Origin: Phragmites australis
Lineage: Eukaryota > Streptophyta > Magnoliopsida > Poales > Poaceae
Assembly (NCBI RefSeq): GCF_958298935.1
Contig: NC_084927.1
Coordinates: forward strand, 26,734,001-26,798,000
Reading direction: 5' to 3'
Length of the DNA stretch: 64,000 nucleotides
The notes beneath the pieces were generated by a model, which saw only the letters and a program-made list of their open reading frames with translations, had not been told where the DNA came from and made no database searches. Position numbers and translations under genes: made by a program. How positions within the stretch are numbered: the first letter of the stretch is position 1; each line of letters opens with the position of its first letter. Shown in pieces: positions 22,401 to 33,959 of the stretch.

Positions 22401-24897
22401 TGTTTTTATCTGGATACCTTTATTGTTCCCTCAATCAACATCTGAACCTGCTCCTGTTGCTGCAGAATCATTCGTGATATCATTCAGAACCATTTATTGC
22501 AGGTAAATATAAATAGGTTTATCAAATAACTCGATGTGCTATGATTCTGCAATCGTTTTAGTACCCGCGATTAGATTTTAGTCTTTTAGCAACTTCTTTT
22601 TCCTTACTTTTGTTCACTTACCATTCAGAATATTTTACTTCTATGGGCAAAGATAGCTTCATGCTGAATCTTCTTTGGATTTACTAGTACATGATAGGTT
22701 TCCTAAAAAAACTAGTACATGATAGAATTTCTTGAAGAGTACGAATGCCTTTATGAGTTAACAGTCTCAGACTCTCGTTAATAAATTCTTGTAATCTTCT
22801 GCAGGTTTTTTGTTTGGTTGCAATGGAGAAGCCTGTCTCCCTTAAGCCTGAGCACATCAGAGATGAGAAAGTCAAGGTTCAATCTCTCTTTACTCTCTAC
22901 ATGTTGCAGCTTTGCCAATTATCTTTTTGGTTTGATTTTCTCTCTGAAATGTAGCAGAGTTCAGTTCACATCATATGTTTTTGTCACTTACTTACTGCTT
23001 AGAAAAATATGTTTCATGTCTTAATGTCAGGTTCTGCAATCTGTGAACCCTATAAAGTGTGAAGAGGTGATCCTTGGACAATATGATGGCTACAAAGATG
23101 ACCCTACAGTGCCAGATGACTCTAATACCCCAACGTTTGCATCTGTTGTACTTCGAGTGCACAACGAAAGATGGGAAGGTATCTCTTTCATCCATATGTA
23201 TACATATTAGAGTCGAAAAGGATGTCATTGAAATACATGTTCTCATTTTTTCAGTTCACCATGCCTCCTTCTCAACCATAGTATCTTTATTTTCAGTATT
23301 AACCCTCTAATATTCATATCATGCAGGTGTTCCTTTCATTCTTAAAGCTGGTAAAGCATTAAACTCAAGGAAAGCTGAAGTTCGTGTGCAATTCAAGGAT
23401 GTTCCTGGTGACATTTTTAAATGTATGTGCATAGAAGTCGATGTTCATAGTGTAGTTAACTCGTAGCACACAAGGGCCACTACCTAAGCAAGTATGTTTT
23501 TAGTACTTGTGTAAAAACATAGGGGAGTGCCTTTACATAACTAGACAGTAGGAAGCTAGATGTCCTTTCGTAAGTTATAGACCATGAGACCTGAAACTAC
23601 CAAAGAATTGGCTAAAGGTTCATCCATAATGCAGATCCATGCCTTAATATTGGTAAGCCAGGAAAGCACTTGCTTTTGGTTGAATAAATACAATGTGCAG
23701 CATGGATTGCCTTTTAACTTGTCACTGAAGCTTGACTACACTAGCTGTCATGTTTTTAAGTTCACCCTCCTATCATGGCATATTGGTAAATTTCTTATGA
23801 TGTTAAATTAACTCAAGTTGGACTAGATGCTAAGGTTAGCATGTGAAGGTTGAATTGTGGATGAATAGATGAACCTCTATGTTCATTGAACACCAAAACA
23901 ATACTAAGGATGCAGTTTTCCTTATCTTTAAGCTTCATGGAATGCTTTTGTTGATGTCTTTTGCTACGAATATTTAATTTTGGTTTATATGTTGTTCTGT
24001 TATGTCAGTCAGATCGACTTAGAGATCTTAATTGAACTAAATATAAATATAACCTGGTGAAGGTAAGAAGCAAGGAAGAAATGAGTTTGTTATACGCCTC
24101 CAGCCATCAGAAGCCATGTACATGAAACTAACTGTAAGTCCGGCTACTTATCTAGGGTCAAATATTTCGATTTCTTCAGTTGAATGTTATGACATTTCTC
24201 GGGAAAAAGGAAATTTTGATGGCATCTGAATGTGCAACAGAATTTCTAATATAATCTTTGAAATTGAACTACTGCAGGTTAAGAAACCTGGATTAGAAAT
24301 GGCTACTGAACAGAGTGAACTTGATCTGTCATATGGGATGCGGTACCAAAATGTCAAAATTCCCGAGGCATATGAACGACTCATCTTGGATACGTATGTG
24401 TCACCCTTTTCATTATTCTAACATTTATCTCTCTTCTTTAAAAAGAAATTCGCTCATCCTGATATCGCAGATAATTCTGCATACATCATGTATTGTGCTC
24501 AGATATATGACCTTGTAAAGTTTGTTTTATGCAAGATAATATTTCTCTTTATTGCACTAATTGATATCCAAGTTTCTACAGAATAAGAGGAGACCAACAG
24601 CACTTTGTTCGCCGAGACGAGCTAAAGGTTTGCGCCACCCTGTACATTTTGTGCTCGTGGGGAATCTTTTTCTTCAAGAACTTTCATTTCCGTTTCGCCC
24701 TAACACTGTACCTGTCGGTTTTTCAGGCTGCTTGGCAGATCTTCACTCCTTTGCTGCACTATATCGACGATGGCAAGCTGAAAGCCATCCCATATCAACC
24801 TGGTAGCCGAGGTCCCAAGGAAGCCGACGAATTGAGCGCAAGAGTAGGATATATGCAGACCCATGGTTACATATGGATACCACCCACCCTTGCATAG
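19492..24897 (+). CDS. Glucose-6-phosphate 1-dehydrogenase, cytosolic isoform
   Basis: This enzyme oxidises glucose-6-phosphate to 6-phosphogluconolactone with NADP+, the entry step of the oxidative pentose phosphate pathway. There are fifteen coding exons: 19492-19668, 20109-20194, 20436-20481, 20554-20734, 21310-21467, 21550-21618, 21908-21966, 22466-22502, 22805-22876, 23031-23178, 23327-23422, 24063-24133, 24278-24393, 24582-24627 and 24727-24897. All have GT-AG borders and consistent phase, giving 510 residues. The NADP fingerprint GASGDLA is at 39-45, EKPFGRDL at 175-182 and the substrate/catalytic motif RIDHYLGKE at 203-211. It ends [10 protein letters not shown]. There is no plastid transit peptide; the N-terminus is Ser-rich and short, as in cytosolic isoforms. 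No lesion was found. AATAAA lies at 25054-25059. Confidence 0.97.
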
Positions 24898-25053
24898 AAT
24901 GGCTGGTTCCATGGCCTCAATAGGAATTGTGTATCTAGGAAGAGTGCCCTATACTACCACTGCGGACATATGGTCCATTTTCGCTGTACTGCCGACCTTT
25001 GGCCCGGTCGTTGCAATAATAATGTTCTGCGAAATATTCCAACTGCAATATGA

Positions 25054-25059
25054 AATAAA
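25054..25059 (+). terminator. Poly(A) signal of G6PDH
   Basis: AATAAA lies 157 bp past the G6PDH stop codon, just before the LINE fragment begins. It is the only canonical signal seen between the stop codon and the LINE. Confidence 0.5.
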
Positions 25060-25112
25060 AATGCATGTTTCGATCGATGTGCAATGATCAGTTATGGGAT
25101 GTTGTTACACCA

Positions 25113-26092
25113 GAAAAACTTGTGCTGGGAATACAATATCCCAACTGATAGCGAGGCCTCCGCTGCAAGATGACGAAATGCATGACTTGATGATGTCAAA
25201 GCAAAGGCAACACTCAGATGCAAATAGGATGGATGCTTTAACTGATTTATGTTGGGTTCTTGACATTCAAGGTGCTCCTTCTGTTGCTACCATCTCTGAG
25301 TACCTTGATGTTTGGGATTTGGTTTCTAACATCACTTTGATGCCGGGTGTCCCTGATGTGCATCAATGGCGACATTCTGAGTCAGGTCAGTACTCGTCCG
25401 AGTCAACATATATTGCTTGTTTCCAAGGTGCTACTCTTTTTGAACCTTGGAAAATCATATGGAATTCTTGGGCTCTGGCGCGCTGCAAATTTTGTTTGTG
25501 GCTGGTGGTGCATGATAGATGTTGGACTTCAGACCGTTTGGCGCGGAGGGGACTTCTACATCCGGCGTCCTGTCTGCTTTGTGATCAAGAGGATGAAACA
25601 ATTCAGCATCTCCTAACGGATTGTGTCTTTACTAGACAGGTGTGGTTTTCCCTGTTTAGACGTTTCGGCGTGTGTTTCTCCACAGGCCAATGACAATAGA
25701 TTCTGTTCTTGGTGGATGCAAGCAAGCGCAAGGATCTCGAAGCCATTGCGAAATGGTTTCAATTCCTTGGTAATTTTGGGAGCTTGGCTGATTTGAAAGC
25801 ACCACAACGATTGTGTGTTTAATGGTGTGGCTCCAAGTTTGTTTGCTGTCCTCCAAAAGGATGGTGAGGAGGCTATAATGTGGGCTGATGCTGGTGCTAA
25901 GGGTTTAACGCAGTTGCAGCTGGGTTCATCTTTCTCAGTTCTTTAAGGGTCGTTTTATTTCTTTTGGTTGAAGGCGCGCTGTTTCCATATCATTTCGGGT
26001 GTGTTTTGTAAGTGTGTAGTTTGTAAGACTATCTTTTGTTTTTTCTCTCTTAATACAATGATACGTAACTCTCCTGCGTGTTCTATAAAAAA
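25113..26092 (+). mobile_element. 3' end of an L1-type LINE retrotransposon (5'-truncated, decayed)
   Basis: The first 580 bp encode the C-terminal end of a plant LINE reverse transcriptase. There is a SGQYSSESTY-like segment, then FEPWKIIWNSW, RLARRGLLHP, and the zinc-binding C-x2-C...H-x4-C pattern (CLLCDQEDETIQHLLTDC). The frame breaks at about 25690; homologous sequence continues in another frame with TGA where Trp is usual (GAWLI, then stop, then KHHND). The tail TTAATACAATGATACGTAAC and an A-rich end at about 26085-26092 match plant L1 3' ends. A target duplication was not identified. It abuts the G6PDH 3' end in the same orientation. Confidence 0.85.
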
Positions 26093-26456
26093 ATAAATAC
26101 CTGAGAATTCAGATGAATGCAACTTGTGGGGCCAAATGCGTAGGCTCAATCAGCATTTTTGTACTGTCAATTGCCAATTGATCATTAACAATGCCCAGTA
26201 GTAAGATAGAAGGGCCTAGCAGACAAAAAGGCTGGCAATGCCGAGCAAGGGTAAGGAAACTAACAGGGTCTCATTCCAACAAACTTCACCGGCATTGTAA
26301 GCTCTCACAACAGTGCTTTTTCACTGTACTAAAACAGAGCAGTATAGAACTTCGCCAATTTTGCAAGCCACGATAAAAGGTTTATGCAAATATAGTATTT
26401 CCTTCACTCAGCAAGTAGTAGTAACATACAATGGAACACATGGCACTCGCGTCACA

Positions 26457-28350
26457 CTATCTTCTCACTGTCTTGATCAGCTTCTTGATTATTTGTTTCA
26501 GAGCTGGAGCACTTGCACTACACTTCTGATCAGTGAAGCATGATCTCCCCTCCTCCGCTGCCTTGCAGAGATGTGGATCCATGGGCACCTTCCCAAGGAA
26601 AGGGACCCCCATTTCATGGCACATCTTCTCAGCACCACCCTTACTGCTATCAAATACTTCACTGCATGCGACAACCGACAAAAGGTCGGGAGCTTTCTCC
26701 TTGATATAGTTGAGAGCCCACTCTGTAGCGTCTGTCTCACCTGACTCACTTGGTTTCACGAATCTCAAGTCTGAAACTGCCTGCCTCAAGCCACTCATGT
26801 TCTCAACGACACCCAGGACTGGAACGCCAACCTTCTTGCAAAAATTTATCTCCTTCCTCACATCAATCAGAGAAACTTGCTGCGGGGTGGTGACAATGAT
26901 TGCAACCCATCGATTCCTGCGATCTGGAGGTATTGCACAATCGAGATGTGTTCGTCCGACGTTCCTGGTGGAGCATCCATTACAAGATAGTCGATGTCGC
27001 CCCAATCAACATCCTTCAGGAATTGTTTGATGAGTCCATTCTTGCGAGGACCCCTCCATATGACAACATCATCTTGGTTGGGCAGCATGAAGCCAATTGA
27101 CATAACACCAAGGTTTGACTCAACATAGACCGGTTGCCAGCCAAGGTTGCTTTGATGAATACCCTGACATTCAAGGCCTAACATTTTCGGGATGCTAGGG
27201 CCACATATGTCCATCTCAGCAAGGGCAAATGAGAGCTGGGCTGAAAATGTACTCTTTCCAACACCACCCTTCCCAGACAACACCAGCATCTTATGTTTTA
27301 CAGTATTCATTCGCTCAATGATGGCGAGCAGGTCTGGAAATTAAAAGAAAATGCTTAAATACAAGATTTTCCAGCAAGCAGAAATATAATATAGACTGAA
27401 ATTCACTATTATAGATAAGCATCACAAACTCAAGATCACTTGGGACAGCATTCACATAATAATCATGCTTACTCACGTAAAAAACAGACACCAGTGAAGT
27501 AAATGATGTGTGCTTCTGGGACCTAAAAGTTCATATGGCTAGGTCAAAGCTAACAACAGCCCTTTTTGGGTAATAAAATCCATTAAGGTACGCACACAAA
27601 TACATAATTAACTGCACTGATGCTTTAGCTTATATGTACATCTATGAGAATCAAAGTACAGTCGAAAATTCTTCTAATGACTCCACCATTCCCCGAATCT
27701 AGCCTTTTCCACCGTGTCTACCCTTTTGCATTGATCGAATTCAAATCGAATTGGCGACTAACCTAAGCATTGCATGAAGCTTGGTAGATGTTACAAGGAA
27801 ATCCACATTAGGCATATCCATAACTACAATCACGATAAATCGCAGTCGGATATACTTCTATACACCAAAAGCACAAGCTTTTGTTCACCGGGTTAACTAG
27901 CAACTCACAAATTATCAACTGGATGCAGGCCGTATGGTCCACTGAGTAGTGCACTATTGCAACAAGACCTTACCAAAGCAAAGCATCGATGCAACGTAAT
28001 TACATAGGAGTACTACAGACAAGCAAAGCAAACTGCGATCGCGCTAATCACAGAGAGATTAGATGGGAAACAGGGGCGCGGTCAGGGCAAGGTGCGTACC
28101 GGGGTCGGGCCCCTTGGGCGCGGTGGCGCAGATCTGCTGGTTGGGGCACCCGGCGCACGCATCTGCCTTCCCCGCCGCCTCCGACTGCGTCCCGGGGCAA
28201 TCTGCGGCGAACCCAAAACCGATAAAAAAAAAAAGGATCGCAGAAGTGCACAAAGACCCCATAAAGGAGCTCTCCACGAGCGTGCGAGAGGCCTTACTCT
28301 CGTTCGTTCTCCGGGACGCCGCCTCCGCCTCCGCCGCCGCTGCTCTCCAT
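26457..28350 (-). pseudogene. NBP35-like cytosolic Fe-S cluster assembly P-loop ATPase, disabled
   Basis: NBP35 scaffolds Fe-S clusters for cytosolic and nuclear proteins. Three exons are readable on the minus strand: 28350-28298 (start [11 protein letters not shown]), 28201-28100 (the N-terminal C-x13-C-x2-C-x5-C cluster motif ending APKGPDP) and 27333-26457 (P-loop [38 protein letters not shown], to stop). The third exon begins [15 protein letters not shown], as in the family. There are three lesions. Exon 1 ends in phase 2 while exon 2 needs phase 1. About 27 nt are missing at about 27208-27213, so ALAEMD runs straight into ICGPS and the conserved D-x-D segment is reduced. Two extra nt at about 26904-26910, after AGIDG, shift the frame. 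Introns are retained. Sequencing error could explain one lesion but hardly three. Confidence 0.85.
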
Positions 28351-28753
28351 GGATTTCGGCAGCCGTCTCCTCGCTGCTGCAGCAGCTCGTGAGCTCGTCG
28401 AGGTTTTTGGTGTCTCTGCTTGGGGCTCTGGTTAGCGGGAGACGCTTGGGCTGGGGTCTAAGTAACGGCCGCACGGGAGCACCAAAGCCATCCGATTTAA
28501 ATCTGACGGCCCTGCGTGGTTGCCGAGGAGGAGATTTGGGACTTCGGGGTACGGAACCCAGATGTCCACTCGCGAGTAGACGCGGCGTCGCCGCACTGTC
28601 TCTCCCTGGCAGTAACTCGCCGCCGCACCGAGCCCTAATCGCCGGCGCGTATTTGTGAAGCCAGCAAAAGGGGCACACAGCATGAGAGCGGCGGTGAGCT
28701 CACCACCTCCGCACTGCTACTCGCGCTGCCGCGCCACGCTACTGGACGCTCGC
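28351..28753. promoter_or_regulatory. Shared upstream region of the head-to-head NBP35 and YqaJ-like remnants
   Basis: About 400 bp of GC-rich DNA lies between the NBP35 start (minus strand) and the presumed first exon of the plus-strand YqaJ-like gene. It probably served as a bidirectional promoter. No clear TATA box was seen on either strand. Large open frames on both strands follow from composition. Confidence 0.4.
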
Positions 28754-29629
28754 CATGTATTCGACCATATGCCGCAGCGGCGCCTGCCGCCCGGAGGCCC
28801 GCGCGGCGCTCGGCCGTGTCCGCCGCTGCCTGTCGCGCTGCTTCAGGTACTGAAAACTGGAGCCTTTCTTGGCTTTTCCCCTTGCTCCGAATACCTTCCT
28901 TTGGAGCTGCCTCTTTTGTGCATTGGAATAGTTCGGTACTTAGCCAGTGGTAGCATTGGATTGTTTTGCATGTGTAGTTCAATGGCTTTTTAGGCTTGGT
29001 GAGGCATTGGGGATTTAGGACAGTATCTTTCGGTGGCACAAATGGACAGTGGGTGCTCAATAATGGCAGGAAGCTTTAGGCTAGCTCTCAATTCTAAAAT
29101 AAACTATGAAATCATACCAAACGGTTACTTGATTAGGCTACACCTGGACCAGTTGAATCCTGCTTATCTCTTTGAGGATCAAGTTCAGGGCATGGCTCAT
29201 TGTTGGCATTGATTTTGGAGTGTTTACAATGACACATTGGCACGCATGGAAGGGATATAGAGAAAGAATGGAGAATCTGATGTTTATAAGATTTCAGAGT
29301 TCATAGTCATAATCCTCTGTGTAATGTAGTTTTGTTTGCTGAAGGTGCATAAAATAGAGTCAACTGGTCTATGAGTTTCCTAGTCTTAACGTTGACCTTT
29401 TTTCGGTCTTGCTTGCTTCCCTTAATCCCTTAAATTAATTATTTTAATTGTTTTTGTATCTGCCATCATGCCTCGAAATACACTTATTGACACTTCAGTT
29501 ATGTACAATTATGGGATTTCACTTTAGCTTTATTTCAAAAAATGAGAATACATAGGAGTAACTATGACTCTATGATTCAAGGAGAGTGAGGAGTTGAACC
29601 CGTGAACTCAACCACTGCAACCATATGTT

Positions 29630-30115
29630 CCACTCAAGCTTTTTAATCGCGATTTCCACGGCTTTGCAGCACGGTCCCAGAAAAGCTATAGAAGCTCGCT
29701 AGCTATCGCGGGAGCTATCTTTCGTCGCTTTTTAGTATTAACAGATACAAAATATTAATTTTTTTTGGCATAATATAGTTCATGTTTGAAAAAATAATAA
29801 AGACAGTACATAAGTTGGTACTAAATATAATATAGTCAGGTTACAAATCATAAATGCTTAACAAAATTACTTGATCAGTAAGAAATATAAGTGTTGGAGT
29901 ACTGAAAAAAAGAGCGTCATATGGTGTCTTACAGGTGAAGTTGGATTTCAAAATTTACTTTTTTTTGGCATGTGGGTAGATATGTAGGATAGCAGAGCTA
30001 TCTCTAGCTACGAGCTATGGCACCTATAGCTCATATAGCGGAAGATTGGCCTGTTGCTTCGTGTTTGAGGTCCGAAACAGCTATTGTGGAGCTATAGCTA
30101 GCTATTTAGAACCTT
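29630..30115. repeat. AGCTATAG-rich dispersed-type repeat in the YqaJ-like intron
   Basis: Both margins are rich in GCTATAG/AGCTAGCTAT/CGAGCTA motifs (about 29680-29730 and about 29990-30110), with an AT-rich centre and a right edge TTTAGAACCTT. Such blocks recur in grass genomes, but I cannot assign a transposon class or exact ends. Confidence 0.35.
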
Positions 30116-30859
30116 CCACCATTAGGAACTTTCGGCTTCATTATCATCTGTGTTACATCTAAATAAATGGAACAGAACAGGCATATATGATGGTTGGTCT
30201 CATGTTAAAGACAGAATGTATTTCCAGATAAATGTAAAACACCTAAGACTTATAAAATGCGATACACAAACAGAATTTCTGAGGCAGGAGAAATAGTTCT
30301 TTGTTAAACTGTAAGTGGTAACTTTCTTATCTGGTTGGAAGACAATAGCAATTTGCATGCTGTAGTTTGTGTGCTGTCATTGTTGACTTCCTGGAGTTTA
30401 CTTCTTTGTAGTAGACACCATTGCTTGAGAGGCTGGGATCTCTTTTGCTGGCATTTTTTTCCCAAATCTTTACTTGTCCCAAGCAATGTCTGCTTGCTGA
30501 AATCAGGTAAGGAATAAACCCTCGCTTGCTATATTCCACTGTGCTTCATTGAGGAAGCGAAGCGAGTTCTCCATATAAAATAAGCTACCTTTGTCATGCA
30601 TTGCACGTGAGAGGTTAACCATTCTTGTTTAGATTAACTTCTCACCTTTGTTTAGATATGCCATACGCATCCAATCTACATCATCATTTAACATGCTCCC
30701 TAACCATTGAACAGTGTCTCGTTTGTTCAGGACACTCCTGCAAATTCCAACAGCCTCTTCAACCCCTCGCGTGCGTTTAACTCCGTCTGCATTCTTGTCG
30801 TCAAGATGAAACTTTGAAGGCTATATTCCTCGTAGCTGCTTGGGTTCATCACTGCAGAT

Positions 30860-32201
30860 CTATAGCCGGTCATCACTGCTAACTCTATCACTATCTTCAG
30901 TTCTCACGGTGTCCTCCCAGCTCAGCTCTTCTGATGTAGCCCAACGGTCAGAGGAATGAATGGTTTGCTCTCCGCAAGGACAAGCTCACCACAAGCACCT
31001 TCAGCACCACCTTGGGTTTCTGGGCTGACAACAGGTGAGTGGAGCTGTGGAATGAGAAAGTCTTTGGACCAATGGACATCAAGTTGGCGGATACGGCCAG
31101 GTCTTCCATGGACCAGGGGCGGACCCACCACTTTTTTGAAAAAAATGAGTATATAGCAGCTATACTACATATATATATCTCTAGTTAGGTCAACTTGCTT
31201 GTTTGCTGCTTCAACCCATCAGACCATCTAGCAAAACGTGAGTCCAAGTTACTGTCCATCCTCCACTCAGCCTATCAACTGGAAGAGCCCACCTTCTCAT
31301 ACCATAGCAGCAAGCATCAGGAGCTCATAATCTCCATGTTGTGACCGCTCAATTCGGCAATCGGCAGTTGAGTATGAATTTTTTATGCAAGTTAAGGATA
31401 GTGATATCATTAAACGCTTCCAAGACATGAAGGAACACAAAGTTAAATTGTAATTTTCTTTAAGTACTTTATAATTTCTCTTAATTAGTTAAAACTTCTC
31501 TACTATGAACAAATTATACTTTAAAATTTACGTTACTATGAACTTCTCGTATTTTGGATTGAACAGTTTTTTTTATTTATGAATACTGAATACACAATTG
31601 ACAAATCCTGGGTCCGCCACTGCCATGGACTGGGGAACCCATTATGAAAGCGTAGCCATAGAACAGTACACAAGCATCACTGGACGACTGGTAGGAACCC
31701 TTGGCTTCGCAGTGCACAGTGAGGCCAACTCTGGATGGCTCGGAGCTTCACCTGACGGAATTCTAGGATGTGAGCCCGACGGTGGGATCCTGGAAGTCAA
31801 GTGCCCATTCAACAAGGGTAAACCTGAGCTTGCTCTGCCATCACGTGTCATGCCATACTACTACATGCCGCAGGTGCAGGGCCTGATGGAGATCATGGAC
31901 AGAAACTGGGTCGAGCTCTACTGCTGGACTCCAAATGGAAGCAGCCTGTCCTAGTGCCCCAGGACCACGCATACTGGGAGCTCATCCACGAAGTCCTGCG
32001 TGATTTCTGGTGGGGAAATGTGATGCCGGCACGGGAAAGAGTGCTCCTAGGGAAAGAGGCCGAAGCTAGATCATTCGAAATTTCGAACCACAGCCCAAGC
32101 ACCGACTCACAAATCTGGTGTTGTTCAGGAGCAGGAAAATTGCTACCGAAGCCAAGTTGATGTGTATGGATGTTGGTGGTCATGTAGAATTCTTCCATTG
32201 A
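30860..32201 (+). pseudogene. YqaJ / phage-type exonuclease-like gene, disabled and transposon-interrupted
   Basis: This is the plant version of the lambda-exonuclease/YqaJ nuclease fold. The N-terminal part reads SSDVAQRSEE, WFALRKDKLTTSTFSTTLGF, VELWNEKVFG and SSMD up to 31113. After a hAT insertion it continues WGTHYESVAIEQY, then WLGASPDGI and LEVKCPF (the acidic and E-x-K catalytic motifs), then YYYMPQVQGLMEIMDRNWVELY to 31948, then YWELIHEVLRDFWWGNVMPA, and finally TNLVLFRSRKI and GGHVEFFH with TGA at 32199-32201. Besides the insertion there is a 4-nt duplication (AATGAATG at 30954-30961), TGA at 31036-31038, a frameshift at about 31948-31953 and another at about 32090-32100. A possible first exon lies at 28754-28846 (MYSTICRSG..., donor TTCAG|GTACTG); its link is inferred. 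Confidence 0.85.
31114..31622. mobile_element. Non-autonomous hAT element inserted in the YqaJ-like coding exon
   Basis: The 509-bp element has ends CAGGGGCGGACCCACCAC on the left and, inverted, CAGTGGCGGACCCAGGAT on the right. It is flanked by a perfect 8-bp direct repeat CCATGGAC (31106-31113 and 31623-31630). An 8-bp duplication and CAG-type ends define hAT. Removing the element and one repeat copy makes the SSMD and WGTHYE segments adjacent as in the family, so the insertion point is exact. The interior is AT-rich and non-coding. Confidence 0.92.
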
Positions 32202-33879
32202 ATGCTTCTATCAATGATTGCACACTGTACTATGATTATTCTTTAAATTAAATCCTGAATGACTTCCAAACCATTGCATTCTAGTATTCTTTTGTTTTAT
32301 GATTAAAGAGTATAATCTTCTATCATATGTATTGTAGTCATTTTGCGTGTTCTTCAGATTTGATGTATTTGCATTTGCTGAAACTACTGAATCTAGAAAG
32401 ATGCCAGGTTAAGAGGATAGCTCGGACAAAAAATTAGGTGGATCAGCCAAACACAAATGTAATTCTTCGCGTTTTCCCAATGTGCTATAGCTTACTATTT
32501 TTCTTCTTCTGGCCTATGGATTCCAAGCTGAAAACCTGTCCCTAGCACCGGGGACTTGCTGCCTTGTGCTCATTGTGAAGTTTGTGTTGGCCTTTTCTTT
32601 CCCTTGTACGCGAAGAAGCAACCAGACCAGACAGCTGTTGCTTGGTTCCTGGATATTCTCTCCTTGCAACAGGTTGACTACTCTCTTATCCATCCACCTA
32701 CCGGTTGCTTCCAAGTTCTCTGGAATCCTTGTCTTACCTTCCCTGTGGGACAAGCAAGCCTGTCTGAAAATCATCCACAGTTGAAGGGGGGAGAGGCTGA
32801 CACCTGGCAAGCCCAAGGCCAAGGCTTAACCTGGTCAACAACATTTGGCAGGAGAAACTTGTTTAAAATTCCAAATCAAGGCCTAACAGACCGGCAAACC
32901 ATGTGCATCAGTAGCGTGTAGTCTAAAGCCGTTGTTTTTCTGATTGCAGTGCAGCATGCTGCTATCCTGAACCTGAAGCCAGGCCCTGCACTTCGTTAGT
33001 TCGGCAGATTTGTAGGAGCACTATTGATAATAATAGGAAAGCAGTTGCTATTCTGGAAGCCACATGCGTCGAACAAATAGCTTGTTCTCCTGCAGATGTT
33101 TTTTTTAAGAGATGATGCGTCTTTTGCTTCGAATTCAGATCCTCAAACTTCACAGTATTTCTATAAACAGTATATTGCTACAGTACGCTGCGCAAATTTC
33201 CGGTGTTTCCGTACTTGGGTGTAAAATACTGTTCAGACTATCGTAGACTACTGTTCCCTCTGAATACGACTTTTGCGTCCAGACAAAAAGGACCAGGCAC
33301 TTGGTTAAGAGAGCACTCAGTGGTATGATCGCAAATAGCAGAAGGAATATGCAATACACAACCTTTTGCAATTTGCATGCTGTGTTTCATCAGCACTAGC
33401 ATTCTAACAAGGACGGCCATTTACCAAGCTTGCCCGAATGGGAGCACAGCAGGATATATATAATCACAAGAAACAATCTCTGAACATGTATGTAGCCACA
33501 TACCGAGAAACTGGCAAAAATAGGCACCTGAGCAAATGCAGGTGCTGAAGACTCTAGCAGCTAAAGTTAGAAGTCATATTTATTTCTTCAAATGTGGTAA
33601 GTGGCAAGTCAGATGCCACAATGTTTCTACAACTCAGACAGTAACTATACATTTGTCATGTAACATACATAGGTAATAAACACATCACTATTATTTTCGG
33701 GGCCGAAGAACGCAATTCAACTTCAATCTGAAATTCCAAGAAACATGCAGCATCAAACAACCCGCTGAACTATTTTTTCACGCTGTATTTTCACACTCTG
33801 AACTTCACAATCCTGAGAGAAACATCCCTAAAAACAAGAAAATAGAACATAATGAGTGAAATCTCACAAAACACTATTG
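32202..33879. other. Gene-free intergenic region
   Basis: Nothing recognisable beyond ordinary intergenic sequence. A plus-strand frame of 121 codons at 32556-32921 has no known domain and overlaps an open frame on the other strand. The right end probably includes the 3' UTR of the SKIP14-like gene. Confidence 0.5.
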
Positions 33880-33959
33880 AGCCCCGGTTTGGAGAGCAGT
33901 TTTATAGTTCCGTGCAGAGATTGAACTAGTATAGAATTACTGCGCTCCAAAAGGGGCCA
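33880..33959. mobile_element. Very short MITE-like hairpin (about 80 bp)
   Basis: Inverted ends GCCCCGGTTTGGAGAGCAG (from 33881) and, read inverted, GGCCCCTTTTGGAGCGCAG (to 33958) enclose about 40 bp. GGCCCC-TTTGGA ends are common in short grass MITEs. It lies in the presumed 3' UTR of the SKIP14-like gene. No target duplication was established. Confidence 0.5.

Noticed and set aside
28082..28678. 198- and 188-codon frames over the NBP35/YqaJ gap
   Set aside because: They run antisense to or across NBP35 exons 1 and 2 and have no domains.
29580..29632. tRNA-like GGGTTCAACTCC (minus strand)
   Set aside because: It resembles only a T-arm; no acceptor stem, anticodon arm or A box could be folded around it.
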